A DNA stretch of 64,000 nt from Heliopora coerulea (Eukaryota; Cnidaria; Anthozoa; Scleralcyonacea; Helioporidae), in assembly GCA_030142905.1 (NCBI GenBank), contig JASJOG010000117.1, forward strand, positions 994,068-1,058,067. Direction: 5' to 3'. Both the position numbers and the translations under genes were made by a program. The notes under the pieces are model-generated. The model saw nothing but the letters and a program-made list of their open reading frames with translations. It was not told where the DNA came from and did not search any database. Positions 1 to 64,000 of the stretch are shown here, piece by piece (positions within the stretch are counted from its first letter, which is position 1; the number at the start of each line of letters is the position of its first letter).

Positions 1-1650
1 TATTTTGGGTTAGATATGTGTCGAGTTGCTCATACACCAGCTTCTCAAATAATTTAGAAACGACTGACAAAACAGATATCGGTCGATAGTTGCTACAATC
101 TTCTTTATCTCCAGATTTAAAGGTTGGGGAGATTTGGGCCTGTTTCCAATCATCAGGAAAGACACCCTGACATAGAGATAGATTGAAAATATTGGTTAAG
201 TAAGGAACTATAACGACCGAAGAATCTTTCAGCAATTTTGCAGGTATTTTATCGAGACCTACAGCCTTACTTGGTTTCATTTCATTAATAACTTTTGAGA
301 CAAGATTTTCAGTGACAGTTGAAAATTTAAACCCGTTCTGGACTGGTATCATACAATCAGAAAATTCTCTATCAGTTTCATCTAGATTAGAAGAAAGATT
401 CTCGCCTATGTTACTAAAATATGTGTTTAAAGTTTCCGCGATTTGATCCTCCTGTGTAAATGTGGTAATGTCGACTCTGATTGAAGGTATTAAGGTAGTT
501 TTTGAGCAGCGACCACGACGCCCAAGAATCATGTTAATGTTGTTCCACATTTCCTTTGGATTATTTCTATTTCGGTCAATAATTTGCAAACAGAATTTCT
601 TTTTTGTAGCTTTAATTAAGTTATTGACACGATTTCTTTGTTTCTTATATGTTGTATATTGGTTGTCGCATTTAGAGGCAACAGCCCTCCTTTTTAAATA
701 GTCACGATGGTTCATCTCCCTTTTTATATTTGAAGTCATCCACGGAGCATATTCGCTTCTCACCTTGCGCATTTTTAAAGGAGCGTGCATCTCGGAGATC
801 AAAGTAAAGATGCACTTAAAAATATCCCATAATTTATTAGGATCGTCGGATTGCTAGTCATATTTGTTCATAGCATCTAAAAGATCTCTTCTAAACAGAT
901 CTTCTCGGTAGTTTTTAAAATTTCTGCTTTCGATCAGCTTTGGATCTGTCTTCGGGACCGCAATTTTAAAACGTCCAAAGACGAGACTATGATCACTGAT
1001 CCCAATATTTAACACTCCAGAAGTTAATAGTTTTTTCTGGCCTGTTTGTTGCCAGGATATCAATTAAAGACTCAGAGCAATTTGTTACTCTTGTAGGATC
1101 AGTGATCATTTGCTCAAGTTGATAGAAATTTAAAATTTCGATTAATCTGTTTGTATGAGCATGACTAGCATTTGATAATAAATCACAATTTAAATCTCCG
1201 GTGAGAATTATGTCTTTGTTTTCATTATCTAAATCATTCAGAAAACCGTCAAGGTTGTTCATAAATTCGGATCCAGAATTCGGGGGTCGGTAAATTGAGA
1301 CAATTTGTACAGGTTTTGATTTTGGCTTTTCAATTTCAATACATACAGCTTCAAGCTCATCCGACACCAAATGCATTTTGTTAACCACATTAAACACATT
1401 TCTTACGTAAAGGGCTACACCACCCCCATTTCTTGATGTCCTTCCTAAATAATTGATATCCAGGAATATTGATCTCATCTTTATCTATTGTATAATCTAG
1501 TCTGGTTTCATTTATGCTAAATACGTCGAATGGATTATCAGTGATAAGAAATTTAAATTCGTCGAAATGTTTAGGCAAGGAGGCGATATTAAGATGAGCA
1601 AGTTTAAATCCCCTTAAGTTATTTAATGTGTTCTTAGTCGCCAAGCTACT
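1..1650 (-). pseudogene. LINE (CR1/L2-like) ORF2 remnant: endonuclease plus start of RT
   Basis: Reading right to left, an AP-type endonuclease is followed by a linker and the first RT blocks, which run off the left edge. Endonuclease motifs are visible: LAHLNIASLPKH, SINETRLD (metal-binding Glu), LTGDLNCD (D-x-N) and ISDHSLVF (catalytic SDH). Near 130-230 the RT start reads FPDDWKQAQISPTFKSGDK and NYRPISVLS. It is broken: the endonuclease is spread over three frames (changes near 1390-1478 and 993-1063), and a TAG stop lies near 852. The 5' UTR is missing; the first Met is at 1644, close to the neighbouring PLE remnant. It is a dead element in or beside a GCN1 intron. Confidence 0.88.
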
Positions 1651-1660
1651 ATCTGAATAA

Positions 1661-1855
1661 TTATTCTATCCTGCTTGCTATTCCTAGATCGTCCGCGATG
1701 ACCTTGAGTTCTTGGTTGATATCGTCTTCTATTATGCTGCTTTCTAGCTTGTATGTTGTCGTGATGTTGTTGCTTAGCAGTTGGTAATACTTCTCAGATG
1801 TCATTTTATATAGGTTCGTCGTCTTGTCGGCAAAAAGAACGTAACTGGCAGACAA
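1661..1855 (-). pseudogene. Penelope-like RT remnant, N-terminal part (inverted)
   Basis: The minus-strand frame reads VLFADKTTNLYKMTSEKYYQ, then NNITTTYKLES and IADDLGIASRIE. I recognise this as the N-terminal RT region of a Penelope-like element type common in cnidarians (PADKTTNFYKL..). It sits head-to-head with the C-terminal part of the same kind of protein on the opposite strand, starting about 20 bp away. The catalytic YxDD region is absent. Confidence 0.65.
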
Positions 1856-1861
1856 ACAGAC

Positions 1862-2440
1862 AGGTCACGAAAAACAATGCACGAGATATTTAACAGCCTC
1901 GGCTTAAAGATCGCCGCCCAAACCAACCAGAAAGTGACGAACTTCTTGAACATCACCTTGGACTTGCGCAACTCAGCGTATAAACCGTACAAGAAACCAA
2001 ATGACGAACTTCTTTACGTACACAGCGACTCTAACCACCCACCATCAGTTCTGAAACAACTACCAACCTCAATCAACAAACGCCTATCAAAACTCTCCTG
2101 TGACGCCCCAACTTTCCAAGAAGCAGTTCCACCATACCAAGAAGCCCTCAACCGCAGCAACTTCCGCACGCACTTCTCGTATGAGGACGCCAAAACGCCC
2201 GAGAATCTCCCTACTAACCGACGCCAGCGTCATCGCAATGTTACCTGGTTCAACTCATCATACAGCAAAAACGTCAAGACCAACGTAGGCAGAAAGTTTC
2301 TCAATCTCACCGACAAGCATTTCCCATCAACCAGTAAACTCCACAAAATATTCAACAGAAACACGGTAAAAGTAAGTTACAGCTCCATGGCAAACATGAA
2401 ACCCATCATTCATAGGCACAACGACCTCGTCCTTTCCTAA
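1862..2440 (+). pseudogene. Penelope-like RT remnant, C-terminal part
   Basis: An open frame to a TAA at about 2440. Motifs are EIFNSLGLKIAAQTNQKVTN, YKPYKKPNDELLYVHSDSNH, VTWFNSSYSKNVKTNVGRKF and LHKIFNRNTVKVSYSSMANM. These match the thumb-to-C-terminal part of PLE RTs (KNVRTNIGKTFL, HKIFNRNTLKLSYSCM). The GIY-YIG endonuclease that normally follows is missing: the frame stops shortly after the motif. The middle of the RT is also lost. Confidence 0.7.
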
Positions 2441-2445
2441 GTGTC

Positions 2446-2570
2446 TCTTTGCTGTGATGAAAACATGAAAAACGTCATTTCAACCGGGAAAATTACTAGT
2501 GGAAACACGAAGCATAGCCGTGGGTATTGAGGTATTTTTCCAGTTGAAATGGCGTCATGAAAACACAAAG
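2446..2570. mobile_element. Short MITE-like hairpin
   Basis: Imperfect inverted termini: ctttgctgtgatgaaaaca at the left and tgaaaacacaaag at the right, with inner arms gtcatttcaacc and agttgaaatggc. A related 110-bp copy is at 32197-32306. It lies directly after the PLE remnant's stop. Confidence 0.55.
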
Positions 2571-2892
2571 AAATTGGTTCCTAATTAGTATATGCAATAT
2601 ATCGGAAACAGAATCTTGATTTTTGTAAACATTTCCTTTGATTTTCTATTAAAATTTCTCGAAATTTCAAAACAGCCAGAAAACAAGGCTATCTCACTGT
2701 ATTGGTATTTTAAATAAGATACAATATTTGCATCCGAAATATATTTACTACAGCTAGCCTTGTAAATCCAATACTATTCGATCGCTCATCCATACATATA
2801 TACCATACATATATGCATATGTATGTATATTTTTATATCCATTCACTTCTGACAATGCATATATGTATGTATGTATATATATATATATATAT
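2571..2892. other. AT-rich intron or intergenic sequence
   Basis: No gene recognised. Contains short catacatatatg-type runs and (TA)n at 2875-2894. It ends at the tRNA-like fragment. Confidence 0.5.
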
Positions 2893-3016
2893 ATACACGG
2901 GTTCGATTCCCGTTGGGGAGCTCAGAAGTTTTCTGAGATAAAAGCTTGAGAACAAACTTTTCATCATACGTATATCCAAGCTTACAAATATCTACACTTA
3001 ATAAGATGAAATTTAC

Positions 3017-3020
<4 letters not shown>
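2893..3020 (+). mobile_element. tRNA-derived SINE-like repeat, 5'-truncated (type 2)
   Basis: Begins inside the T-arm with a B box (gggttcgattccc), then the small hairpin ctcagaagttttctgag, and the tail shared with 34213-34260 and 34746-34790 (gataaaagcttgagaacaaa). It ends in aagatgaaatttacttac and runs into an AC microsatellite. The A box half is missing. Confidence 0.7.

Positions 3021-3092
<72 letters not shown>
3021..3092. repeat. (AC)n microsatellite
   Basis: About 35 AC units, followed by a short (AT)n run. It forms the outer part of the left arm of the 3.2-kb palindrome, mirrored by (GT)n at 3333-3366. Confidence 0.95.
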
Positions 3093-3104
<12 letters not shown>

Positions 3105-3160
3105 TTGAGGAAGTTGATCGTCCAGGTTAGTGTAGTCTTGAGAAAGACTGTTGGTTGAAG

Positions 3161-3205
3161 TGACTGATGTTTCGATAGCCTTAGCGGCGGTCATCTTCAG
3201 AGTCA
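3161..3205 (-). ncRNA. Decayed hammerhead motif, opposed copy
   Basis: Mirror of the motif at 3218-3262 on the other strand. Core CTGAAGA and GAAA are kept, but the CGTC after the core is CATC, breaking the G-C pair of stem III, and stem II has an extra change (ggctatc). Probably weaker or inactive. Confidence 0.65.
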
Positions 3206-3217
3206 AAAGTCATCTTT

Positions 3218-3262
3218 TGACTCTGAAGATGACCGCCGCTAAGGCTGTCGAAACGTCAGTCA
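3218..3262 (+). ncRNA. Type I hammerhead ribozyme motif (PLE type)
   Basis: Seen: stem I tgact/agtca (5 bp, perfect), core CTGAAGA (CUGANGA consensus), stem II gaccgcc/ggctgtc with loop gctaa and one mismatch, core GAAA, a two-base-pair stem III with no loop (AC/GT), and a cleavage triplet GTC. Known: Penelope-like retroelements carry hammerheads with minimal stem III that work best as dimers. All invariant core bases I can check are present. Activity is inferred, not shown. Confidence 0.78.
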
Positions 3263-3320
3263 CTTCAACCAACAGTCTTTCTCAATTGACTACACTAACC
3301 TGGACGATCAACTTCCTCAA

Positions 3321-3332
<12 letters not shown>

Positions 3333-3369
<37 letters not shown>

Positions 3370-3500
3370 CATACATACATACATACATACATACATACAT
3401 ACATACATACATACATACATACATACATACTCATATAAATACATACATACATACATACTCATATACATACATAAATACATACATACATACAAACATATAC
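3333..3500. repeat. (GT)n then (ACAT)n microsatellites
   Basis: GT run 3333-3366, then ACAT repeats to about 3490 with a few interruptions. Open frames here (HTYIHTYI, CVCVCV, VCMYVCMY) are products of the repeat, not proteins. Confidence 0.95.
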
Positions 3501-4171
3501 ACATATTTATACATTTATATACAAACATTATACGACATAATCTCCCATGGCCGAGATCATGCAAATCTCGGCAAACATAGTTCGTCATTTTTAGAAGCTA
3601 GGTTTGAAACACCCAAGCCCAGCTTTCTGGAACGAACTATTTTTGCCGAAATTTGAACCCGGGTTAGAGAGGTAATGTTTTTCTCCAAAAGGCCAGTTAC
3701 ACGTGCGATTTTGTATGTTGCGATTGTCATCCTGGTGTATGTAATAAAATCATGACAGTCTGCAGTAAGATACCCGCTTATGATTAGCTGCAGTTTGTCC
3801 TCGATGTTCCAAACACATATTCCAAGATGTGAATCGCAAGGCACCAAATCGCCCGTGTAAACAGTCCTTAAGATTACCGCAAAATTAAAAGTTGCTATTC
3901 CTAATAATAATATTTCTAATAATATTTCAAATAGCTACATGAAAGTAATCGGCCTGTTTCGTGTACAGACTTGAAAGTCGCGTACAGCTCACGTTCATCA
4001 AGGATTGTTGTAATGGAATTGTAATGTATTGTCGTTATTCAATAGGACCCCAGGTAGATGTATAGATCATTAAAGTACCGTGATCATTTCTTCGTTCGAG
4101 TGCACTCGTTCGCTGATTAATTTCCGCCCATTTATTTATTCACTTCTCCCTCCTCCGTATTTCGATCTTAC
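3501..4171. other. GCN1 intron, unique-looking
   Basis: No coding match on either strand. An open minus frame at 3557-3847 has no recognisable motif. Includes atcatttcttcgttcgagtg and other unremarkable AT-rich sequence. Confidence 0.5.
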
Positions 4172-58634
<54,463 letters not shown>

Positions 58635-59984
58635 CTACAAAATTCAAGTTGAAGTAGATAGTACAAAAGCGAAAAATGTGCCTCAGACAGACGCAGAAGA
58701 CTCACAATGACAAACATACTGTAAAAGCAGTGTACAAACTAAAAATACGGATGCAACCTGTAGATCTTACCCTCGACAGCTGAGGAAACTTTTTCTCCTC
58801 AGTTTAAGTTGTCGCTTTAAGTGTGGTAGCATGAAGATCAGCAGTAAGGACGAATGGAATGCAACGCCATACGGGATGCAGGACCCAAGAAGAAGCTCCT
58901 ACTCATCAAGAGTAGATTTCGCACAGAAGATGTTTCCCTTGCAAGGAACACGTATTTTCAAACATCAAAGTTTTACAATTTAGCTGGCTTACCAACTCCT
59001 GTAATTTACTTGATGTCATTTAACACTATAACTGGGCGTTGTTGCTTCTGGTCTTTTTCAACCAGGCTACAGCGTGCAGGTTAACCAGTATCTATATAAA
59101 CCTTAACTAGAGTACTTTTGCCTGTCTATTTCTTCTCATCTTCCCTTTCCACATCTCACCTTGTATGTTTGTAGTGTTTCAAAGTCTTTCGCCTTTGTAG
59201 AAAAACTGAATAGCTCTCCAACAGCACATAAAAGAATCTGTAAGTTTAAGACACAAAGATCGTTTCAACAGCCACAGTTCAAAATGACCGACAACAGAAA
59301 CAATATCTATTGTAATTCACTTGCTAGTTAACTTTGTAAAGGAAAATCATCATGATTTAATTTATAAATAAAAGTAAAAACTTCCAGGCGTTTGAAATTG
59401 ATAGTGAAACGGTGGCAGATTGCATGTCAACCTTTCAAAAAGTCTCCAAGATGGAAATGAAGAAATTATCATTCTCATAAGAACCTGGTTCAAAGTACAC
59501 AAAGTGGTCAAGTCTTCTTTCATAGATCGTTTTCAGCCAAATAGATTAGAATTCGCAGTCCTGGATTTTTCCTTGACTTGCATTTTAAGGTGGCTCCCAA
59601 GGATTAATAAATAAATATGGCTCGGCAGCATGCGGGGATAGTGATGAAGACAATACTAGTTGAAGTACGTTAAAATACAAAATGGTCGGGGGCAACCTTA
59701 ATGTCCCAAAAAAATTTTTGGTCATTCAGTATTAACATCATTCTCAAGCAAAAAGAGAGACACGAATCATTTTTCGTACCCCTTAACGAACTAAAAAGAT
59801 GATTGCTTACATGTTTACCGCGTTAAACAATTGGCAGTCTCACAAACAGACCATATTTTTTATACTTATTTAAAGATATTTATCGACGGTACGAGAACTA
59901 ACTGCATTCAGGCGATACAGCTATTCGAAACATTCACTGCAGAACATCACTCCTTATCGTATTTATTCACTAATTTCATGCACA
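58635..59984. other. GCN1 5' side, exons not found
   Basis: The upstream GCN1 segment (LWKENPG..) should lie to the right of 58634. I could not find it between here and 62.6 kb. Small open frames at 58854-59084 and 59420-59614 have no motif. Confidence 0.4.
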
Positions 59985-60262
59985 TATGAATGGAAATTGG
60001 TCACATGAGGAGAGAGGTTGTTCCAGGACAGGTCTCTTTGATAAAAGCTGTGAATCTCGAACTGAAATTTTTGTCTTTCTATAATCTAATAACAGTTATA
60101 TATAGTGATTTACTACGAGCGATGTATGAATGGAAATTGGTGATATAAGGAGAAAGGTTATTCCGTGATTGGTCTCCTTGATACGAAAAGCTGTGTATCT
60201 CGAACTAAAATTTTTGTCTTCCTGTAATCTAATAACAGTTATACAATGATTTCCTGCGAGCT
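59985..60262. repeat. Tandem duplication, two units of about 135 bp
   Basis: Both units run atgaatggaaattggt, then ggagaaaggttattcc-like, gctgtgaatctcgaact, aatctaataacagttata. On the minus strand part reads FYQRDLSWNNLSPHVTNFHS, like the C-terminus of a LINE RT (YQGAKLWNNLP), so a LINE fragment was probably duplicated. Confidence 0.7.
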
Positions 60263-62690
60263 ATCTCAAACGCAGTCATTCTGTCTTGAAAAAACGTTAC
60301 CAGCAATAAATTTTGGACACCTTCTTAACCACTACAAGCCACCAAAATCATAATCGGTTGAAAACTCAAAAGCTATTAACTCTCGAGATTCAGTGGCTTT
60401 CTCGTGCTTTGCTACCACAATCAAACACTCAAACTCTTTTTGATTTATTACCTAAATATACAGGAAATAGGGATTTGAAGTTATGCTTGCGATACTGAAC
60501 TCGTTCCACGTCAGAAACCCTTTCCTTTACCGTCAAATTTTTTATAAGATCGTGAAGCCTACTGTATTGTCTATGGACACATTAATGGTTGCTCCCTGAG
60601 CGTACATTCACGGGCAGACGAAAATTGGTTAGAATCAGAACTTCAAAGCTTCGTACGATGTTTTTCCCCCACTAAAAGTAATGAAGCATGAAGATAATCA
60701 CGAATTTCATTATATGCGAGAAATGATTGTGGATCGGCTCCAAGATGCGATTGCTATACTTACAGGAGAGGGTGCTGCGGAACCTATGACAACGAAGTAC
60801 TTGGAAACAATTCCTGGAATCTGTAAGTAAGTAGTTAATCTTAGTGAGTTATTAGTGATCCAGATTATTAATATTGCTACATAGGACATGTGCGTTAAGA
60901 CAGCACTCTTATCAGCGTTTTTTTGTGAAAGTCTAAAATGTTGAGGTTAAAGACGAATAGTCTTGTCCCAACTACAATGCATATGTTCGTTCGTAAGGTG
61001 ATTGAGACAAGATATGGTTAGACTGACAGGCAGTAGTACAGAGAGTCAGATCTAAGCAAATGCATCTGACCGTCTGCCTGTACGCAAAGTTCTTTGAAAT
61101 ATTTTTTTAAAATAAAAAGATCTAGCTGGGTGATCTTTTTAAAAGTTCCTATGCAACGTAAATGAACGTTATTTAATTTAAAAGAACTCTTGAACTCTAT
61201 CAGAGGATTAAAAGAAACCAAAAACTGACAAATATACACAGTTCACCGGATACCATATTCGCCTATTTGTAGTCAGTCATAAAAATTTATTTATTATTAA
61301 TATACTTTTCTCCTTCGCTCTTTATCTGGCTGATATGAGCAATGCCAGTGTAGAACTCGGGTACAATACCAAACAGCGTTCCAAAGATTACTGCTAGTCA
61401 CCGATGAGGAATTTTAGCCTGGACTGAAAGTGCATGTATTGTCAAAATAGTTCTGGTTTGTTCGAAAACGTTTGACAGGTCTTGGATATCAATTTTCGTT
61501 CTTGAGTTATCTAAGTCTGTGCATCATGTGATTAAGGTATATGATGACATCGAACCAGTCGAATAGTATTTAGACAAATCTAAAATCAGGTATTTAACCC
61601 TATTTAGACTGGGCTTTTTTAGGTCTTTTGAGGTTGGGGGCGCAAAATGCCTGTCGCTTATATCTCCGAAACTATTAGCCCTATTGTAATGAAATTTTTA
61701 CAGCATGATGGTATGCTAAATCCTAGTATATGTTGCAATCGTATCGTCATAGCAACAAATTCTGCCGTCATTGTGACGACATTTGCTGTAAAGACCTCGA
61801 AACTTCAAAACTTTCTTTTTTCAGGGTTATTTCTAACTTTTTATTTTAACAAGATGAAATTACCATGTTAGTAAATGGATTTCTGATTACCGGGGGACAT
61901 GCTTATTTTTTTAATATTGCTATTGCGATTAAATGAGAAAGTTGCCATTGAATCTTTAAAAATTAACAATTTGTTTGCATAAAAAAACTGTCAGAACATG
62001 AAATTGACTCAAAAAGACTCATTTTCTCTATACATCCATTTGGAACTACTATGATAATGAAGGCATCTCCATAACTACAAACATTCGACATTCCACGGAA
62101 GCCGCCATGTCGGATTACCTACAACACACCAGTAATCTTAACTTATAAGCTATTGCTAAAAGTTTTTAATAATTACCTTGTAACTATATATTTGTTAAAA
62201 TAAAAACGTGTTGTGTGGTTTTGTAAGATTTGAAAGGCAAAAACAAAATATAATGGAAAGAAAACCCTTAAGAAAATGCCGTATCGAAATTCAGTGTTAG
62301 TAGGTGTTGTAAAATACTTCATAACTGTTTTTCGGCTATATGTTTTTTCACGGTTTTCCCAGCTATAAAGCCAAGATATTTCAAGAAAAGTCGTAAAATT
62401 TCAGCTCAATTACACTAATTCTTTTTGAGATATAAACTATTAAATTCGCAGCGGGCACTTCCCGCCCCCTCCCCCAAGTTTACTATCGGGAGCAAAATAT
62501 GTTGAGACAGTCGCTTTTACGGAGAATAAACTATGTCTTTAAGTCAAAAATGGTTCGTGTGATTGTTCCTCCCTCCCCCTCCTAAGCAATGTCAATCAGA
62601 CAAATTTGATATGTTCTGCACTCAGAAATCACAGGAGAGCAACACCGGAGACCTTTAGCTACAAGATTTTGGGGGCGGCGGCGAGATTAT
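60263..62690. other. No gene recognised
   Basis: Includes a stretch at 61590-61870 of repeat-like character (gttgggggcgcaaaatgcct, tatctccgaaactattagcc), and GC patches cccgccccctcccccaag near 62460. No support for exons. Confidence 0.4.
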
Positions 62691-62809
62691 ATATTATTAC
62701 AGTTTATCAGGGTTACAATCATTTGGCTTTGCTGTTGTTGATGCTGTAGTGCCTGCTTTTGCATGGACCGCATCTGTATGCTTTGTGGCTGGATTAATTG
62801 CAAAACTTG

Positions 62810-62836
62810 CCGTTGTTGTTGTTGTTGCTGTTGTTG
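62810..62836. repeat. (GTT)n / glutamine codon run
   Basis: Plus-strand gttgttgttgttgctgttg, i.e. CAA repeats in the minus-strand pseudogene's Q-rich tail. Confidence 0.85.
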
Positions 62837-63088
62837 CAGCTGTTACAGCAGTAAGTTGTGCTCTTCTTTCTTTAGCTTTAGCTTTTCTTCTTTAAAATGC
62901 TGTTGCACTTTAAACTTCTCTTTCAAATACTCAAGAGCATCAGAGGAACGTCGCCTTGTTCTCTTTTCTTTTACTTCTAACATTCCTTCAGTGGATGTTT
63001 TTTTCTATGTTTTAGAAATGTGAGAGCTTAGATATGTCTTGAGATAGATGAACAATCATCAAGCTCTATACTCAGAAAAACGATTTCT

Positions 63089-63158
63089 GAGCCACAGACG
63101 GAGATCGAACCCACAACCTTCTGATGACCGGTGACACGCTCTAACCACTGAGTTACCA
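63089..63158 (-). repeat. tRNA-like head, type 1
   Basis: Minus strand: A box ggtaactcagtggttagagc, B box gggttcgatctcc. One mismatch in each box against its partner at 63426. Confidence 0.7.
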
Positions 63159-63425
63159 AGACTCAGATAGTGAGCTAAGGTGCTGGTTCGACATATATGT
63201 GAAACCTAAGCGGAAGCCAATATATATTAATAATGATTGATGCAGTTTGTGTTTTACAAATGTGAGAGCTTGGAGTTTGCTTGACAATCGTTCATCTATC
63301 TCAAGATATATCCAAGCTCTCACATTTCTAAAACCCAAACTGCATCAATCATTATTAATATATAGTGGCTTCCGCATAGGTCACACATATATGTCGAACT
63401 TGCACTTAGCTCACCATCTGAGTAT

Positions 63426-63496
63426 TGGTAGCTCAATGGTTAGAGCGTCTCACCGGTCATCAGAAGGTTGCAGGTTCGATGTCCGTCTGGGGCTCA
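63426..63496 (+). repeat. tRNA-like head, type 1
   Basis: A box ggtagctcaatggttagagc, triplet ggt at the anticodon position, B box caggttcgatgtccg (B box has one change). The overlapping frame WLERLTGHQKVAGS is an artefact of reading the tRNA-like region. Confidence 0.75.
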
Positions 63497-64000
63497 GAAA
63501 TCGTTTTCCTGAGTATAGAGCTTGACGATCGTTCATCTATCTCAAGTTCTTTTATTTTTATTTCACTCAAGCGTTCAAGACCTCTTTGCCTTGGACTTTC
63601 TGCTTTCTGCTCCGCCCTTTTTAATGCTGTCATCTGAACTGCAGTATCCTCTTTTTCTATAAGTTCTTGAATCAATATTTCTTTTTCAGTTGGTTCTTCA
63701 GAAGCAATCCCATTTGAGCTTTCCTCTTCCTTCATTTTCTTCTTAAATTTTGTTTGAAGCAGGGTCCACCTATCACGAACTCCACTTTTTTCTTTTATGC
63801 AGAAGTCCAAGGACGTCATTGCATTCGACTTGTCTGATATATCGTCCTATACTTTGCCTCTCTCGGTCGTGCCTTTTTTATATGTAAACAAATCACTGAC
63901 TAACATTTCGCGTAACAGTATCACATCTTTGTCATCGGTCCACTCCATGAGCCTGCAAATTTTAAGCAATTACAACAGGTTAATTTTAAGTCAAACTTTC

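Larger units (their letters stand above)
3095..3332. repeat. Palindrome with two opposed hammerhead motifs
   Basis: Nearly perfect inverted repeat, arms about 3095-3209 and 3214-3332, four-base loop (tcat). It reads ttgaggaagttgatcgtcca at the left and its complement at the right. The symmetry continues into (AT)n and AC/GT microsatellites, making about 170 bp per side. Left-arm differences are mostly transitions, so the arms were once identical. Confidence 0.93.
63012..63545. mobile_element. Inverted pair of tRNA-like SINE units, 63 kb
   Basis: A minus-strand type-1 unit (63012-63250) and a plus-strand unit (about 63310-63545) meet tail to tail. The shared tail (aaactgcatcaatcattatt, tatatagtggcttccgc) forms the inner arms, and the tRNA-like heads the outer arms. 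It splits the Myb/SANT-like pseudogene, so it inserted into it. Confidence 0.85.
62700..63963 (-). pseudogene. Myb/SANT-like DNA-binding protein gene, broken
   Basis: From the right: MEWTDDKDVILLREMLVSDL then FTYKKGTTERGKV, a Myb/SANT-like domain with the tryptophan expected next replaced by TAG (near 63842). It continues SNAMTSLDFCIKEKSGVRDR then WTLLQTKFKKKMKEEE and a charged coiled region to IKELE at about 63546. A tRNA-like palindrome (63012-63545) interrupts it. It resumes as RRRSSDALEYLKEKFKVQQH and LKLKKEEHNLLL, a TAA near 62847, and a glutamine-rich end (CAA runs). Such proteins are usually companions of PIF/Harbinger transposons or their domesticated kin. Two stops and an insertion make it non-functional. 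Confidence 0.75.

Noticed and set aside
3295..3656. Long open frames of HTYIHTYI, CVCVCV and YVCMYVCM types
   Set aside because: Translation of GT and ACAT microsatellites in several frames; no protein.
58772..58800. Small upstream GCN1 exon EKKFPQLSR
   Set aside because: Good donor, but it sits in a small inverted repeat (ctgaggag/ctcctcag) and lacks a convincing acceptor; kept only as a remark.
63247..63637. Frames WLERLTGHQKVAGS and SSMVRASHRSSEG
   Set aside because: These recur in many predicted proteins but are readings of a tRNA-like SINE head.

Overview
This window looks like nuclear DNA of an invertebrate animal. It has short exons separated by long AT-rich introns, dense dispersed repeats, microsatellites, CR1/L2-type LINE remnants, Penelope-like (PLE) remnants with hammerhead-ribozyme motifs, tRNA-derived SINE-like repeats and many short inverted-repeat (MITE-like) elements. 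The repeat repertoire and the divergence of the host protein fit a cnidarian (coral or anemone), but that is an inference, and no taxon-defining gene is present. There are no operons, rRNA or CRISPR arrays.

The host gene that organises the window is on the minus strand. Twenty-six short exons between 58634 and 4172 encode a continuous HEAT-repeat protein recognisable as GCN1, the ribosome-associated activator of the eIF2-alpha kinase GCN2. Exon phases agree at every junction, and the summed exon length is 3180 nt (1060 codons) with no in-frame stop noticed. The 5' end (N-terminus) lies to the right of about 58.6 kb and was not found. The 3' end lies off the left edge. About 95 percent of the locus is intron, and most of the other features here sit inside GCN1 introns.

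Region by region. 1-1650: a decayed minus-strand LINE with endonuclease and start of RT. 1661-2440: a PLE RT remnant with an internal inversion. 2.4-3.5 kb: MITE, tRNA-like SINE fragment, a palindrome carrying two opposed hammerhead motifs, and microsatellites. 4-11.2 kb: seven 3' GCN1 exons with a LINE RT (6.2-7.7 kb) and a MITE. 11.4-13.4 kb: a hammerhead-like motif and a LINE pseudogene. 14-18.4 kb: three GCN1 exons. 19985-20706: a 341-bp-arm palindrome of two opposed PLE 3' ends, each with a hammerhead motif. 22-33 kb: four exons, MITEs, polypurine tracts, tandem hairpins and a GGCA-type microsatellite. 34-38.3 kb: a mosaic of tRNA-like repeats, several MITEs and a SINE split by a MITE. 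39-58.6 kb: the remaining exons, more MITEs, a second tRNA-like mosaic, and a LINE RT whose ORF is open for 344 codons. 62.7-63.96 kb: a broken Myb/SANT-like gene split by a third tRNA-like palindrome.

The most noteworthy observations are the two palindromes with opposed hammerhead-ribozyme motifs, and the inverted tRNA-like composite repeats at 34, 50 and 63 kb. The mobile and host parts show no sign of working together; the transposable elements are passengers in a large host gene and its flank. All calls are from reading the sequence, and no database search was made.
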